From Chryseobacterium shigense (lineage in GTDB: Bacteria; Bacteroidota; Bacteroidia; Flavobacteriales; Weeksellaceae): 64,000 nt of DNA. The translations under genes and the position numbers were made by a program. Location: positions 62,001-126,000 of the forward strand of contig NZ_FTNY01000004.1 of the NCBI RefSeq assembly GCF_900156575.1, in the 5' to 3' direction. Below, one piece after another: positions 1 through 8,119 of the stretch (position 1 is its first letter; each line of letters starts with the position of its first letter). The notes beneath the pieces are model-generated. The model was not told the DNA's origin. It made no database searches and saw nothing but the letters and a program-made list of their open reading frames with translations.

Positions 1-1944
1 AAAAACTTTCGTTTCCATGTAAGACAGATCGGCAGAATAATTAGCTTCCCAGAATTTAAAGAAAGTATCAGAATAATTGACCGTGGCTCCCATACTGTTC
101 TGGTTGTAAAAATTGGCAAAAGTACTGATCCTGTTTTCCCCCTGAAGATTCACCAACTGACCAAATGCGTCCACCGTTCGCTGGAAGTAAGCAGTGGTTG
201 ACAGTTTTCCTTTATACACATAGGAAAGTTCAAAATTATGATTGATAGAAGGGGTCAAAAGAGGATTTCCTGTGAAATAAGAATTGATATTGATATACCA
301 TCGGTATGGGTTGATGGCACGGAATCCGGGTCTGTTGATCCTCTTCGAATAATTTAAATTGAACGTATTATTTTCATTGCTTTTATATGTAACATAAGCT
401 GTAGGAAAAAATTTTCCATAAGAATTTTCCGTTTGCTGTCCTGAAGTCAGGGAATTCCCGTTTATTGCAGAATACTCATATCGTATCCCTGCTTTCGCGG
501 ACCATTTTTCATTAAACTCCTTTTCAAAGCTGAGATACGCTGCATAGTTTTTTTCATTGTAATCAAAGACATTGCTTTTTACAGGATCGGTGATAAAACT
601 TCCATGTGTCAGATTCTGGTAAGAAATATCTGAATTGTTTTCAAAATTGGTCAGCTTAACTCCAGTTTCCATCTTGGCAAAATGGTAAGGAAGGGTAAGA
701 TCAGCCTGCCCGGAATAAATTTTATAATCAACTGAAGAAGGCGTTCTCACAACAAAATTATTCCCCGAATTTTCCATCGTGGTAAAATCAATCATGCTCT
801 TTGGACTATTGGAGAAGTAATTTCCTGTAATGCTCAGTTTGTGATTCTGCTTTCCGAATTTATAATCGTAGTATGCACTTATGGTCTGCTGCTGGTTTTT
901 GGCACGGTGTTCTGCATAAGTAGACAAGGTACTTGTATACATTCCATCCTGAAAATAATTGGAAGTATTCTGTACATCCATATTGGAATGACTGAATCCA
1001 TAATCGTAAATAAATCCTACATTGGATTTGGCATTAAGTTGATAGTCAATACTCAGATTAGCCCCAAGCCCATCACCGAAATCTCTTCTGTTGTCCGAAC
1101 TTTTAAGACCGTCTGCTCCTTCTATTGTATAGTTTTCGTAGGAATGTTTTTGAGTATCATATTGTCTTAATTTCAATGATGAACGCAGTTTTTCATTCTG
1201 ATAATTGATCGTTGCGCTGTTAGAAAACCCGGTGTAGGTTTGCTGCTGAAGGCTTGTAGTTAAGCTTCCACTCCAGCCCAGATTTTGATTTTTTTTCAAA
1301 ACAATATTGATCAGTCCGCTATTTCCCTGGGCTTCATATTTTGCAGGAGGCGTGGTAATCACTTCAATCTTTTCAATATTTTCAGATCTCAGACTCTTTA
1401 GATAAGTAACAAGTTCACCTCCGGAAAGATTCAGCATTCTTTCGTTGATCATTACGGCTACTCCACTTTTTCCTGCAATCGAAATTCCTGTATGATCATC
1501 CACTTTAAGCAAAGGTGTTGTCGACAATGCTTCGGCACCATCCATTCCCTGAGAAGCAACAGAGTTGGATACATTAAAAATTAGCCGGTCCGCTTTTCTC
1601 TCAATGAGCTTTTTCCTGGCAGTAAGGGTAACACCTTCAATCTGCTTTTCCTCTTTTTTTTCAAGGAAAAAATCCTGCTTCATGTCCCCGCTTACGTTAA
1701 CCTCCGCCGTTGATATTTCTGTCCCGTCCTGAATCAGCTTTACAGTGTAGCGTCCATTTTCAGGAAGTTTTAAGGTATAATTCCCTTTTTCATCTGAAAT
1801 AGCCGCCTGCCTTGCCTGATCTTTTACCGCTATAATTTCAATAGATGAAACTGAATTTCCGGTTTGTCTTATTTTTCCTGTAATGCGTTGAGAAAAAGCA
1901 AGAATTGGCAGCAGCATGATCACAAAAAGTAATAGTTTCTTCAT
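1..1944 (-). CDS. Outer membrane beta-barrel family protein, TonB-receptor-like (3' part missing)
   Basis: My translation of the minus strand stays open from an ATG at 1942-1944 to the window edge, about 648 codons, so the C-terminus is missing. It begins with a signal peptide (MKKLLLFVIMLLPILAFSQ). A carboxypeptidase-regulatory-like beta-sandwich follows at residues 20-95, then a plug-like region with a GLINIVLKK-type motif near residue 210, then alternating beta-strands. This matches the outer membrane beta-barrel family seen in Bacteroidota, related to TonB-dependent receptors. It should sit in the outer membrane; the substrate is unknown. It diverges from the GH92 gene with about 100 bp between, so a shared regulatory region is possible, but no SusD-like partner is visible. 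Confidence 0.85.
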   Translation of the reverse strand, partial: MKKLLLFVIMLLPILAFSQRITGKIRQTGNSVSSIEIIAVKDQARQAAISDEKGNYTLKLPENGRYTVKLIQDGTEISTAEVNVSGDMKQDFFLEKKEEKQIEGVTLTARKKLIERKADRLIFNVSNSVASQGMDGAEALSTTPLLKVDDHTGISIAGKSGVAVMINERMLNLSGGELVTYLKSLRSENIEKIEVITTPPAKYEAQGNSGLINIVLKKNQNLGWSGSLTTSLQQQTYTGFSNSATINYQNEKLRSSLKLRQYDTQKHSYENYTIEGADGLKSSDNRRDFGDGLGANLSIDYQLNAKSNVGFIYDYGFSHSNMDVQNTSNYFQDGMYTSTLSTYAEHRAKNQQQTISAYYDYKFGKQNHKLSITGNYFSNSPKSMIDFTTMENSGNNFVVRTPSSVDYKIYSGQADLTLPYHFAKMETGVKLTNFENNSDISYQNLTHGSFITDPVKSNVFDYNEKNYAAYLSFEKEFNEKWSAKAGIRYEYSAINGNSLTSGQQTENSYGKFFPTAYVTYKSNENNTFNLNYSKRINRPGFRAINPYRWYININSYFTGNPLLTPSINHNFELSYVYKGKLSTTAYFQRTVDAFGQLVNLQGENRISTFANFYNQNSMGATVNYSDTFFKFWEANYSADLSYMETKVF

Positions 1945-2046
1945 TGGTATTGTAGTAATAGTTTTTAATAAGACAGTTCCTGGCTTTCTTTTATTACATC
2001 CCGTTTTGCTGTTTTTTCGATATATTCGCTGACATAAATTAATGAT

Positions 2047-4848
2047 ATGAAAAAAAGACTGGCCATTTTCTCACTATGCATTGCCCAGATCATATATTCC
2101 CAGAATTACGCTCAATATGTAAATCCTTTTATCGGTACCGGAGGCCACGGCCACACTTTTCCGGGAGCTATTGTTCCTTTCGGAATGGTACAGCTTTCAC
2201 CCGACACCAGGATAGACGGAAGCTGGGACGGATGCAGCGGGTATCATTATTCAGATGCGGTGATCTATGGTTTTTCGCATACCCACCTGAACGGAACCGG
2301 AGTTTCAGATTATGGGGATATCATGCTGATGCCTACGATGGGGAATGCAAGCTTAAACAGCAAAGATTATTCTTCAAAGTTTTCGCATAAAAATGAAAAA
2401 GCAACGGCCGGATTTTATTCTGTGAAATTAGACAAAAACAATATTGATGTTCGCCTGACCACAACGAAAAGAGTCGGTTACCATGAGTATACATTCAATA
2501 ACTCAGGGAAGGCCAATATCATTCTGGACCTTAACCACAGGGACAAATTGCTGGAAGGTGAAGTAAAGATCATTGATGATAAAACGATTGAAGTTTTCAG
2601 GAGAAGTGGAGCGTGGGCTACCAATCAGTATATCTACGCCAGAATTGAATTTTCAAAACCAATGAAAATCTCCAAAAAAGAGGTTAATGGAAAACAGGAC
2701 GATCAACTTTTCACAGGAACAAAACTAGCTCTTGCCTTTTCGTCCGATGTCAAAAAAGGAGAAAAGGTCAGCGTAAAAGTTGCCATTTCTCCAACAGGTT
2801 ATGAGGGATCCAGAAAAAACATGCTGGCAGAAGGACCATCCAATGATTTTGAAACAGTAAAAAAACAGGCGGAATCTGATTGGAATAAGGAACTTTCAAA
2901 AATTGAAGTTAAATCTGATAATAAAGATCAGCTTTCGGTCTTTTATACAGCCCTTTACCATGTTTTCATCCAACCGAATATCAATATGGATGTGGATGGA
3001 AAATACAGAGGCCGTGATAATAAGCTCCACACCACCAATGGATTTGAGTATTACTCCGTCTTTTCCCTTTGGGATACCTTCAGAGCTGCTCATCCGCTGA
3101 TGACCCTGATCGATAGAAAGAGAACAGCAGATTTTATCAACACTTTTATCGCACAATATGAACAGGGCGGAAAACTTCCCGTTTGGGAGCTGGCTTCCAA
3201 TGAAACAGAATGTATGATCGGCTACCACTCTGTTTCTGTGATTGCAGACGCGATGGCTAAAGGCATTAAGGGTTTTGACTATGAAAAAGCATTCCAGGCC
3301 TCTAAAAATTCTGCCATGCTGGATATTTTCGGTTTAAATGCGTACAAGCAAAACCATTATATCAGCATCGATGATGAACATGAAAGTGTTTCCAAAACGG
3401 TTGAATACGCCTATGACGACTGGTGTATTGCCCAAATGGCTAATATTTTAGGCAAAAAGGAAGATTATCAGTACTTCATGAAACGTTCTCAGAACTGGAA
3501 AAACCTATACAATCCGGACAGTGGATTTATGCAGCCCAGAAAGAATGGAAACTGGTATGAACCATTTGACGCAAGAGAAGTCAATAATAATTATACAGAA
3601 GGAAATTCATGGCATTATTCTTACTCCGTTCAGCAGGACATTCCCGGATTGATTGCTGCCCATGGAGGAAAAGAAAAATTTGAACAATTCCTTGATGCTA
3701 TTTTTGCGGCACCCGATAAAACGACAGGCAGAGAACAGGTAGATATCACAGGATTGATGGGTCAGTATGCTCAGGGCAATGAGCCGAGCCATCACATTGC
3801 TTATTTATATAACTACGTAGGCAAGCCGGAAAAGACCGAGGCCAAGATCAAATATATCCTTGATAATTTCTACAAAAATACTCCGGACGGACTTATAGGA
3901 AATGAAGACTGCGGCCAGATGAGTGCCTGGTATATCCTGAGTTCGATGGGAATCTATGCAGTTACTCCCGGGCTTCCTGAGTGGCAGACCACCACTCCTT
4001 ATTTTGACGAGGTTAAAATTCATCTGGAAGATGGCACCACAAAAGTGATCACCAAGAATACCAGTAAATCGGAACTTCAAAAATTAGGTTTTGAAAACAG
4101 CAAACCAACGAAGGATTTCAAATACACCTCACTCACCGCATCACCTGTTATCGCTTCCGACAGAATTTTCGATTTCTCGGCAAAAGTACAGATCACTCCA
4201 CTGAATCCGGGTGATAAAGTTTATTATATGACCATGAATTCAGACGATGCGAATGTGAGAAAAACATTCACCACCTACAAAGGCCCTTTTACCATCAGTA
4301 AAACAACTCAGGTTCTCGCGTATTCGGAAAGAAATGGGGAAAAGAGTTCTGTGACGGTAGCCAATTTCAACAGAAGACCCAATTATTGGGATATCGACAT
4401 CCACTCAAAAGCAACGCCACAGTATACGGCTAATGGAAAACTAGCCCTGATCGATGGAATCAACGGTGATGTCAACTGGAGAAAAGGTGAATGGCATGGC
4501 TATCAGGGACAAGATTTTGAAGCCCTGATTGATTTAAAATCACCTCAGTCAATCACCCAATTATCGTCTACTTATCTTCAGGACAGCAGAGCATGGATCC
4601 TGATGCCTAAGAAAGTGGAATATTATGCTTCTATGAATGGGAAAGACTTTGTTCTTCTGAAAACGACAGACAATACCATCGATCCTAAAGATGAAAAAGT
4701 ACAGATCAAAGATTTCGGGGCAGAAATCCTTCCCACTGAAGCCCGGTACATTAAGGTAAAAGCCTATTACTTCGGAAAACTTCCGGAATGGCACCAGGGA
4801 GCCGGAGGCGAGGCGTACATCTTTATTGATGAGATTTCTGTAAAGTAA
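2047..4848 (+). CDS. Secreted GH92 family alpha-mannosidase
   Basis: This 933-residue protein starts with a signal peptide ending near IIYSQ, so it is exported. The N-terminal sandwich opens with VNPFIGTGGHGHTFPGA, a hallmark of glycoside hydrolase family 92, which removes alpha-linked mannose with calcium and inversion. The (alpha/alpha)6 domain carries a TEGNSW motif around Glu518 and GNEDCGQMSAWY around Asp621, where the family places its acid and base residues. Residues from about 700 to 775 resemble a chitobiase-type C-terminal sandwich. The last 150 residues look like an F5/8 type C (CBM32-like) domain ending in FIDEISVK. There is no type IX sorting tail and no lipobox, so periplasmic residence is likely. 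Linkage specificity cannot be read from the sequence. Confidence 0.95.
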   Translation: MKKRLAIFSLCIAQIIYSQNYAQYVNPFIGTGGHGHTFPGAIVPFGMVQLSPDTRIDGSWDGCSGYHYSDAVIYGFSHTHLNGTGVSDYGDIMLMPTMGNASLNSKDYSSKFSHKNEKATAGFYSVKLDKNNIDVRLTTTKRVGYHEYTFNNSGKANIILDLNHRDKLLEGEVKIIDDKTIEVFRRSGAWATNQYIYARIEFSKPMKISKKEVNGKQDDQLFTGTKLALAFSSDVKKGEKVSVKVAISPTGYEGSRKNMLAEGPSNDFETVKKQAESDWNKELSKIEVKSDNKDQLSVFYTALYHVFIQPNINMDVDGKYRGRDNKLHTTNGFEYYSVFSLWDTFRAAHPLMTLIDRKRTADFINTFIAQYEQGGKLPVWELASNETECMIGYHSVSVIADAMAKGIKGFDYEKAFQASKNSAMLDIFGLNAYKQNHYISIDDEHESVSKTVEYAYDDWCIAQMANILGKKEDYQYFMKRSQNWKNLYNPDSGFMQPRKNGNWYEPFDAREVNNNYTEGNSWHYSYSVQQDIPGLIAAHGGKEKFEQFLDAIFAAPDKTTGREQVDITGLMGQYAQGNEPSHHIAYLYNYVGKPEKTEAKIKYILDNFYKNTPDGLIGNEDCGQMSAWYILSSMGIYAVTPGLPEWQTTTPYFDEVKIHLEDGTTKVITKNTSKSELQKLGFENSKPTKDFKYTSLTASPVIASDRIFDFSAKVQITPLNPGDKVYYMTMNSDDANVRKTFTTYKGPFTISKTTQVLAYSERNGEKSSVTVANFNRRPNYWDIDIHSKATPQYTANGKLALIDGINGDVNWRKGEWHGYQGQDFEALIDLKSPQSITQLSSTYLQDSRAWILMPKKVEYYASMNGKDFVLLKTTDNTIDPKDEKVQIKDFGAEILPTEARYIKVKAYYFGKLPEWHQGAGGEAYIFIDEISVK

Positions 4849-4869
4849 ATTATTGAACTCAACAGTATA

Positions 4870-4910
4870 AAAATTCCCCTTTGAAAAGTTCAAAGGGGAA
4901 TTTTGTTTTT
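4870..4910. terminator. Bidirectional terminator between the GH92 and PhyH genes
   Basis: A 16-bp perfect stem (arms 4870-4885 and 4889-4904) closes a 3-nt loop, with a T-rich run on the plus strand and an A-rich run before the left arm. It lies between two convergent genes and can serve both. Confidence 0.85.
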
Positions 4911-5632
4911 TAATTCATTCTCTCGGACCATTGCAGTTCTTCAGGCAGCTCCATATCAGAAAACTCGATGTGAATCACTCTTCTTCTCCGGCCATCAGTT
5001 GTTCTGTTGGAAGCGTGCAGGGTAAGGGGCTTCATGATCATGATACCACCCTTCTGTACATCGCAGAATTTTTCAGTTTCCGTTTTCAAGTCTATGGTTT
5101 CCGGTCTGTAGATTCCTTTGGTGTGAGATCCCGGAATGACTTTCAGTGCTCCATTATACTCATCCGTATCATCCAGATGGATCCTGATGGTACAGATATT
5201 TTCAAGAAACGGTAGTGGCGGCTGAACCGCAAACTGATTTTGCTTGGTTGTCCACGACCCGAAACCTTTGATGTCCAGTTTTTTATCTACTGAAATGGTA
5301 AGATCCTGATGATAGGCTGCGTACCAGTTGGAGGTTTCCGGTTTGTCAAAATAAATGCTTTTGACAACAAAATATTTTTCTCCGAAAATTTTTCTGACAA
5401 TGGTTTTAATGGTATCATTAAATATCAGATCTTGAATTTCAGGGATTTCTTTCAGGAACTGTCTTACGGCAAACACGTCAGCAGACTTTCTGAAATTTTC
5501 TTTTGATGCATCAGCTTTTCCGATACTCTTTGTTATTTTTTCAATCTCATCATCTGAAAAGATCGAATTGATTACGGTAAGACCTTTTTCAAGGAAATAT
5601 TGTTTATGGTTCTCTAAATATTGTTTTGTCAT
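4910..5632 (-). CDS. Phytanoyl-CoA dioxygenase (PhyH) family protein
   Basis: This is a 240-residue protein when started at the ATG at 5630-5632, seven bases after the symporter stop. A longer reading upstream would overlap the symporter and is rejected. The Fe(II)/2-oxoglutarate facial triad is visible: H108-x-D110 in AYHQDLTI and a distal His206 in LTLHASNR, with an Arg-rich strand following that would bind 2-oxoglutarate. PhyH-family enzymes hydroxylate small molecules such as acyl-CoAs, amino acids and secondary metabolites; the substrate here is unknown. Co-transcription with a dicarboxylate/amino acid symporter suggests, by inference only, that it acts on an imported acid or uses an imported cosubstrate. 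Confidence 0.85.
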   Translation of the reverse strand: MTKQYLENHKQYFLEKGLTVINSIFSDDEIEKITKSIGKADASKENFRKSADVFAVRQFLKEIPEIQDLIFNDTIKTIVRKIFGEKYFVVKSIYFDKPETSNWYAAYHQDLTISVDKKLDIKGFGSWTTKQNQFAVQPPLPFLENICTIRIHLDDTDEYNGALKVIPGSHTKGIYRPETIDLKTETEKFCDVQKGGIMIMKPLTLHASNRTTDGRRRRVIHIEFSDMELPEELQWSERMN

Positions 5633-5639
5633 GTGCGTT

Positions 5640-6890
5640 TTAAACTTCCTGAGGTGTATTTTCAAGCTGTCCTTCCCATTTGGAGACAGCAGAAGTGGCC
5701 AAGGCATTTCCTAATACATTGGTCATACTTCTTCCCATATCACAGAAGTGATCAATAGGCAGGATCAAGGCGATCCCTTCCGGTGGAATACCAAACATCG
5801 AGCAAGTAGCTACGATGATGACCAGTGAAGCTCTCGGAACTCCGGCAATACCTTTGGAGGTAAGCATCAGTACTAAAAGCATCGTGATCTGCTGACCCAA
5901 TGACATTTCAATACCGTAGATCTGAGCAATAAAGATGGAGGCAAATGTCATATACATCATACTTCCGTCAAGATTAAAAGAATATCCTAATGGCAGGATA
6001 AAAGATACAACTCTGTTATTGCATCCGAATTTTTCAAGCTCTTCAACCAATTTAGGAAAAACAGCTTCTGAACTGGTTGTAGAAAAAGCGATCAGCAACG
6101 GTGCCTTGATTCTTTTAAGCAATTCGAAAAGGCGTTTTCCCAGGATCAGGTAACCTACCAATAGCAGTACGAGCCAAAGAACGGCTAATGCAAAGAAAAA
6201 GTCCCGCAAATACACTGCGTAAACGATAAAAATCTGGAATCCATTCATCGCCACGACAGCAGCAATGGCTCCCAAAACCCCAAATGGAGCAAACCACATG
6301 ATATAGGCGACCATCTTCAGAATAGCATGGGCAATAATATCAAAAAGTTTAACCACCGGTTTTGAATATTCTTCACCCAAATTAGCAAGCGCTACCCCAA
6401 ACATAATGGAAAAAACTACGATCTGCAGTACCTCATTGGTAGCAAAAGCTTCAAATAAACTTTTAGGGATCATGTGTTTTACAAAGTCTTCCAGGGAAAA
6501 TCCTTTACTGCTTTTCAGAAGATCTTCTGCAGCAGCGGCATCCTGGATGGGCAGTTTGGTCACATGCCCTGGTTCAAGCCAGTTGACAAGCATCAATCCG
6601 ATAAAGAGAGAAACCAGTGACGCGGAAATAAACCACAACATGGCTTTTGTTCCTACCCTTCCGATCATTTTGATATCGCTCATTTTGGCAATTCCCACGA
6701 CAAGTGTGGTAAAAACCAGTGGTGCGATGATCATCTGTACCAGTCTGATAAAGACGGTTCCCAGCAGTTTGATGTTTTTGGAAAAAGGTTCGGCACTTTC
6801 AGGATACTGTAGGTGTACGATCCCTCCAATGACTACTCCCAGGATAAGCGCAACGATAATGGCTATAAAAAGTTTATTTTGTCCTTTCAT
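5640..6890 (-). CDS. Dicarboxylate/amino acid:cation symporter (DAACS/SDF family)
   Basis: This 416-residue integral inner membrane protein has about eight hydrophobic segments, the usual length for GltP/DctA-type transporters. The serine-rich hairpin appears as FSTTSSEAVFP, the NMDGT-like signature as NLDGSMMYMT, and the second hairpin as TSKGIAGVPRAS. The C-terminal transport motif reads DHFCDMGRSMTNVLGN. These residues form the substrate and cation sites in the family. It should import glutamate, aspartate or C4-dicarboxylates with H+ or Na+; which one is not decidable here. It is the first gene of a two-gene leftward unit with the PhyH dioxygenase. Confidence 0.93.
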   Translation of the reverse strand: MKGQNKLFIAIIVALILGVVIGGIVHLQYPESAEPFSKNIKLLGTVFIRLVQMIIAPLVFTTLVVGIAKMSDIKMIGRVGTKAMLWFISASLVSLFIGLMLVNWLEPGHVTKLPIQDAAAAEDLLKSSKGFSLEDFVKHMIPKSLFEAFATNEVLQIVVFSIMFGVALANLGEEYSKPVVKLFDIIAHAILKMVAYIMWFAPFGVLGAIAAVVAMNGFQIFIVYAVYLRDFFFALAVLWLVLLLVGYLILGKRLFELLKRIKAPLLIAFSTTSSEAVFPKLVEELEKFGCNNRVVSFILPLGYSFNLDGSMMYMTFASIFIAQIYGIEMSLGQQITMLLVLMLTSKGIAGVPRASLVIIVATCSMFGIPPEGIALILPIDHFCDMGRSMTNVLGNALATSAVSKWEGQLENTPQEV

Positions 6891-7053
6891 ATATATTGTT
6901 CAATTCCCACAAATATAACAGTTTTTCAATTGGTATTGGATTTTCGCCTAATCTGGTTAAGTTTAAATTAAGTTTGTAATACATTAAAATTAAATCCCTG
7001 ATTTATAAAATATTGCAAAAAATTTAAGAAACATTTATTGATTTTTTATTCTT

Positions 7054-7080
7054 TTGGTACAAATTTTATTATTACATTTG
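7054..7080 (+). promoter_or_regulatory. Bacteroidota-type promoter for the BON lipoprotein gene
   Basis: TAcaTTTG at 7073-7080 matches the -7 consensus TAnnTTTG used by the primary sigma factor of Bacteroidota. A TTG at 7054-7056 lies 16 bp upstream and fits the -33 element. The start codon is 31 bp downstream of the -7 box. Confidence 0.6.
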
Positions 7081-7111
7081 ATTGTATTAACAACATTAAT
7101 AAATATACAAT

Positions 7112-7597
7112 ATGAAAAAAACTATCGCAATGGCTGCCTTAGCTGTAGCTGTATCTTTCGGAGCAGTTTCTTGTAAAAAGAAAGTTTCTGATGCCGATCT
7201 TCAGACTCAGGCTACAACCATCGTAACTTCTAATCCCAATGCTTCTGTAGAGGTAAAAGAAGGAGTGGCTCATCTAAGCGGAACTTTCGCTGACCAGCAG
7301 TCTAAGGATGCTATGATCACCCAATTAAAAGCGATCAGCGGTGTAAAGGAAGTAATGGACATGTCTACTGTAGCTCCTGCTGCACCTGCACCTGTTGAAA
7401 CAACCTCTGCTGTAGATCCTGCAGTTCAGAAAAAAGTTCAGGATGCTGTTAAAGATTTCCCTTCTGTAAAAGTAGAAGTTGTCAATGGGCAGCTTACCCT
7501 TACAGGAAATGTTTCAGGCCTTCAGGCAAGAAAAATCAAAGAATCTGTAGATGCCTTGAAAATCGGAAAGTATAACAATAACCTAGTTGTAAAATAA
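7112..7597 (+). CDS. BON domain lipoprotein
   Basis: This 161-residue protein has a lipoprotein signal (MKKTIAMAALAVAVSFGAVSC) with the acylated cysteine at residue 21. Two BON repeats follow, roughly residues 27-85 and 105-160, each with the pattern VEVKEGVAHLSGTF or VEVVNGQLTLTGNV, separated by an Ala/Pro-rich linker. BON domains bind phospholipid or other envelope surfaces; OsmY and DolP are known relatives. The protein should be anchored in the envelope and could contribute to membrane integrity under stress. It is followed after eight bases by another BON-containing gene, so the two are almost certainly co-transcribed. Confidence 0.88.
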   Translation: MKKTIAMAALAVAVSFGAVSCKKKVSDADLQTQATTIVTSNPNASVEVKEGVAHLSGTFADQQSKDAMITQLKAISGVKEVMDMSTVAPAAPAPVETTSAVDPAVQKKVQDAVKDFPSVKVEVVNGQLTLTGNVSGLQARKIKESVDALKIGKYNNNLVVK

Positions 7598-7605
7598 TTT
7601 TAGAG

Positions 7606-8025
7606 ATGAGTACATTACAAGATAAATATTCAAGCGTAGTTTCAGCGGCACAGTCTGCAGGAATTTCTAACCTTCAGGTTCAGGAGCAGGATGGTATTCT
7701 TTATGTTTCAGGAAGTGCTTCCAATACAGCCGCAAAAGATGCAGTATGGAATGCTTTAGGAACTATTGACTCTACTTATTCAGCTTCCGACATTAATATT
7801 GACGTACAGGTTTCAGGATTAGCTTCAGGTGCTGCTTTAACAGTAGCTACGGAAGATTCTAACCTTAACATCAGACAGGAGCCTTCTACTGAAGCTGCTG
7901 TTGTAGGAAAAGCTGCTAAAGGTTCATCGGTAACTTTAATCGAGCAGACTTCTGATGACTGGTGGAAAGTGAAAACTGACGACGGTCAGGAAGGTTATGC
8001 TTATTCAAGATATTTGAAAGCCTAA
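7606..8025 (+). CDS. BON plus bacterial SH3 domain protein
   Basis: This 139-residue protein combines an N-terminal BON-like repeat (about residues 5-65, with VQEQDGILYVSGSASN) and a C-terminal bacterial SH3 domain (about 75-139). The SH3 signature LNIRQEPSTEAAVVGKAAKG is followed by WWKVKTDDGQEGYAYSRYL. SH3b domains usually bind peptidoglycan or protein ligands in the envelope, yet no signal peptide is visible, and the start MSTLQDKYSS is hydrophilic. It sits eight bases after the BON lipoprotein stop and ends before a strong terminator, making a two-gene unit. It may act in the cytoplasm or use an unrecognised export route; this is unresolved. Confidence 0.85.
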   Translation: MSTLQDKYSSVVSAAQSAGISNLQVQEQDGILYVSGSASNTAAKDAVWNALGTIDSTYSASDINIDVQVSGLASGAALTVATEDSNLNIRQEPSTEAAVVGKAAKGSSVTLIEQTSDDWWKVKTDDGQEGYAYSRYLKA

Positions 8026-8063
8026 TTTTTGAAAATATAAAATTTTTGAAAAAATCAATACAG

Positions 8064-8090
8064 ACATCCCCGATTGGGGATGTTTTTTTA
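8064..8090 (+). terminator. Rho-independent terminator after the BON pair
   Basis: An 8-bp GC-rich stem (ACATCCCC with GGGGATGT) and a GATT loop are followed by seven T residues, 40 bp after the stop codon. Confidence 0.9.
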
Positions 8091-8119
8091 TATTTTTACG
8101 CCTGTAAAGAAAGCACTGA

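Noticed and set aside
5633..5707. N-terminal extension of the PhyH protein
   Set aside because: It would overlap the symporter's conserved C-terminus and starts with sequence unlike the family; the ATG at 5632 fits.
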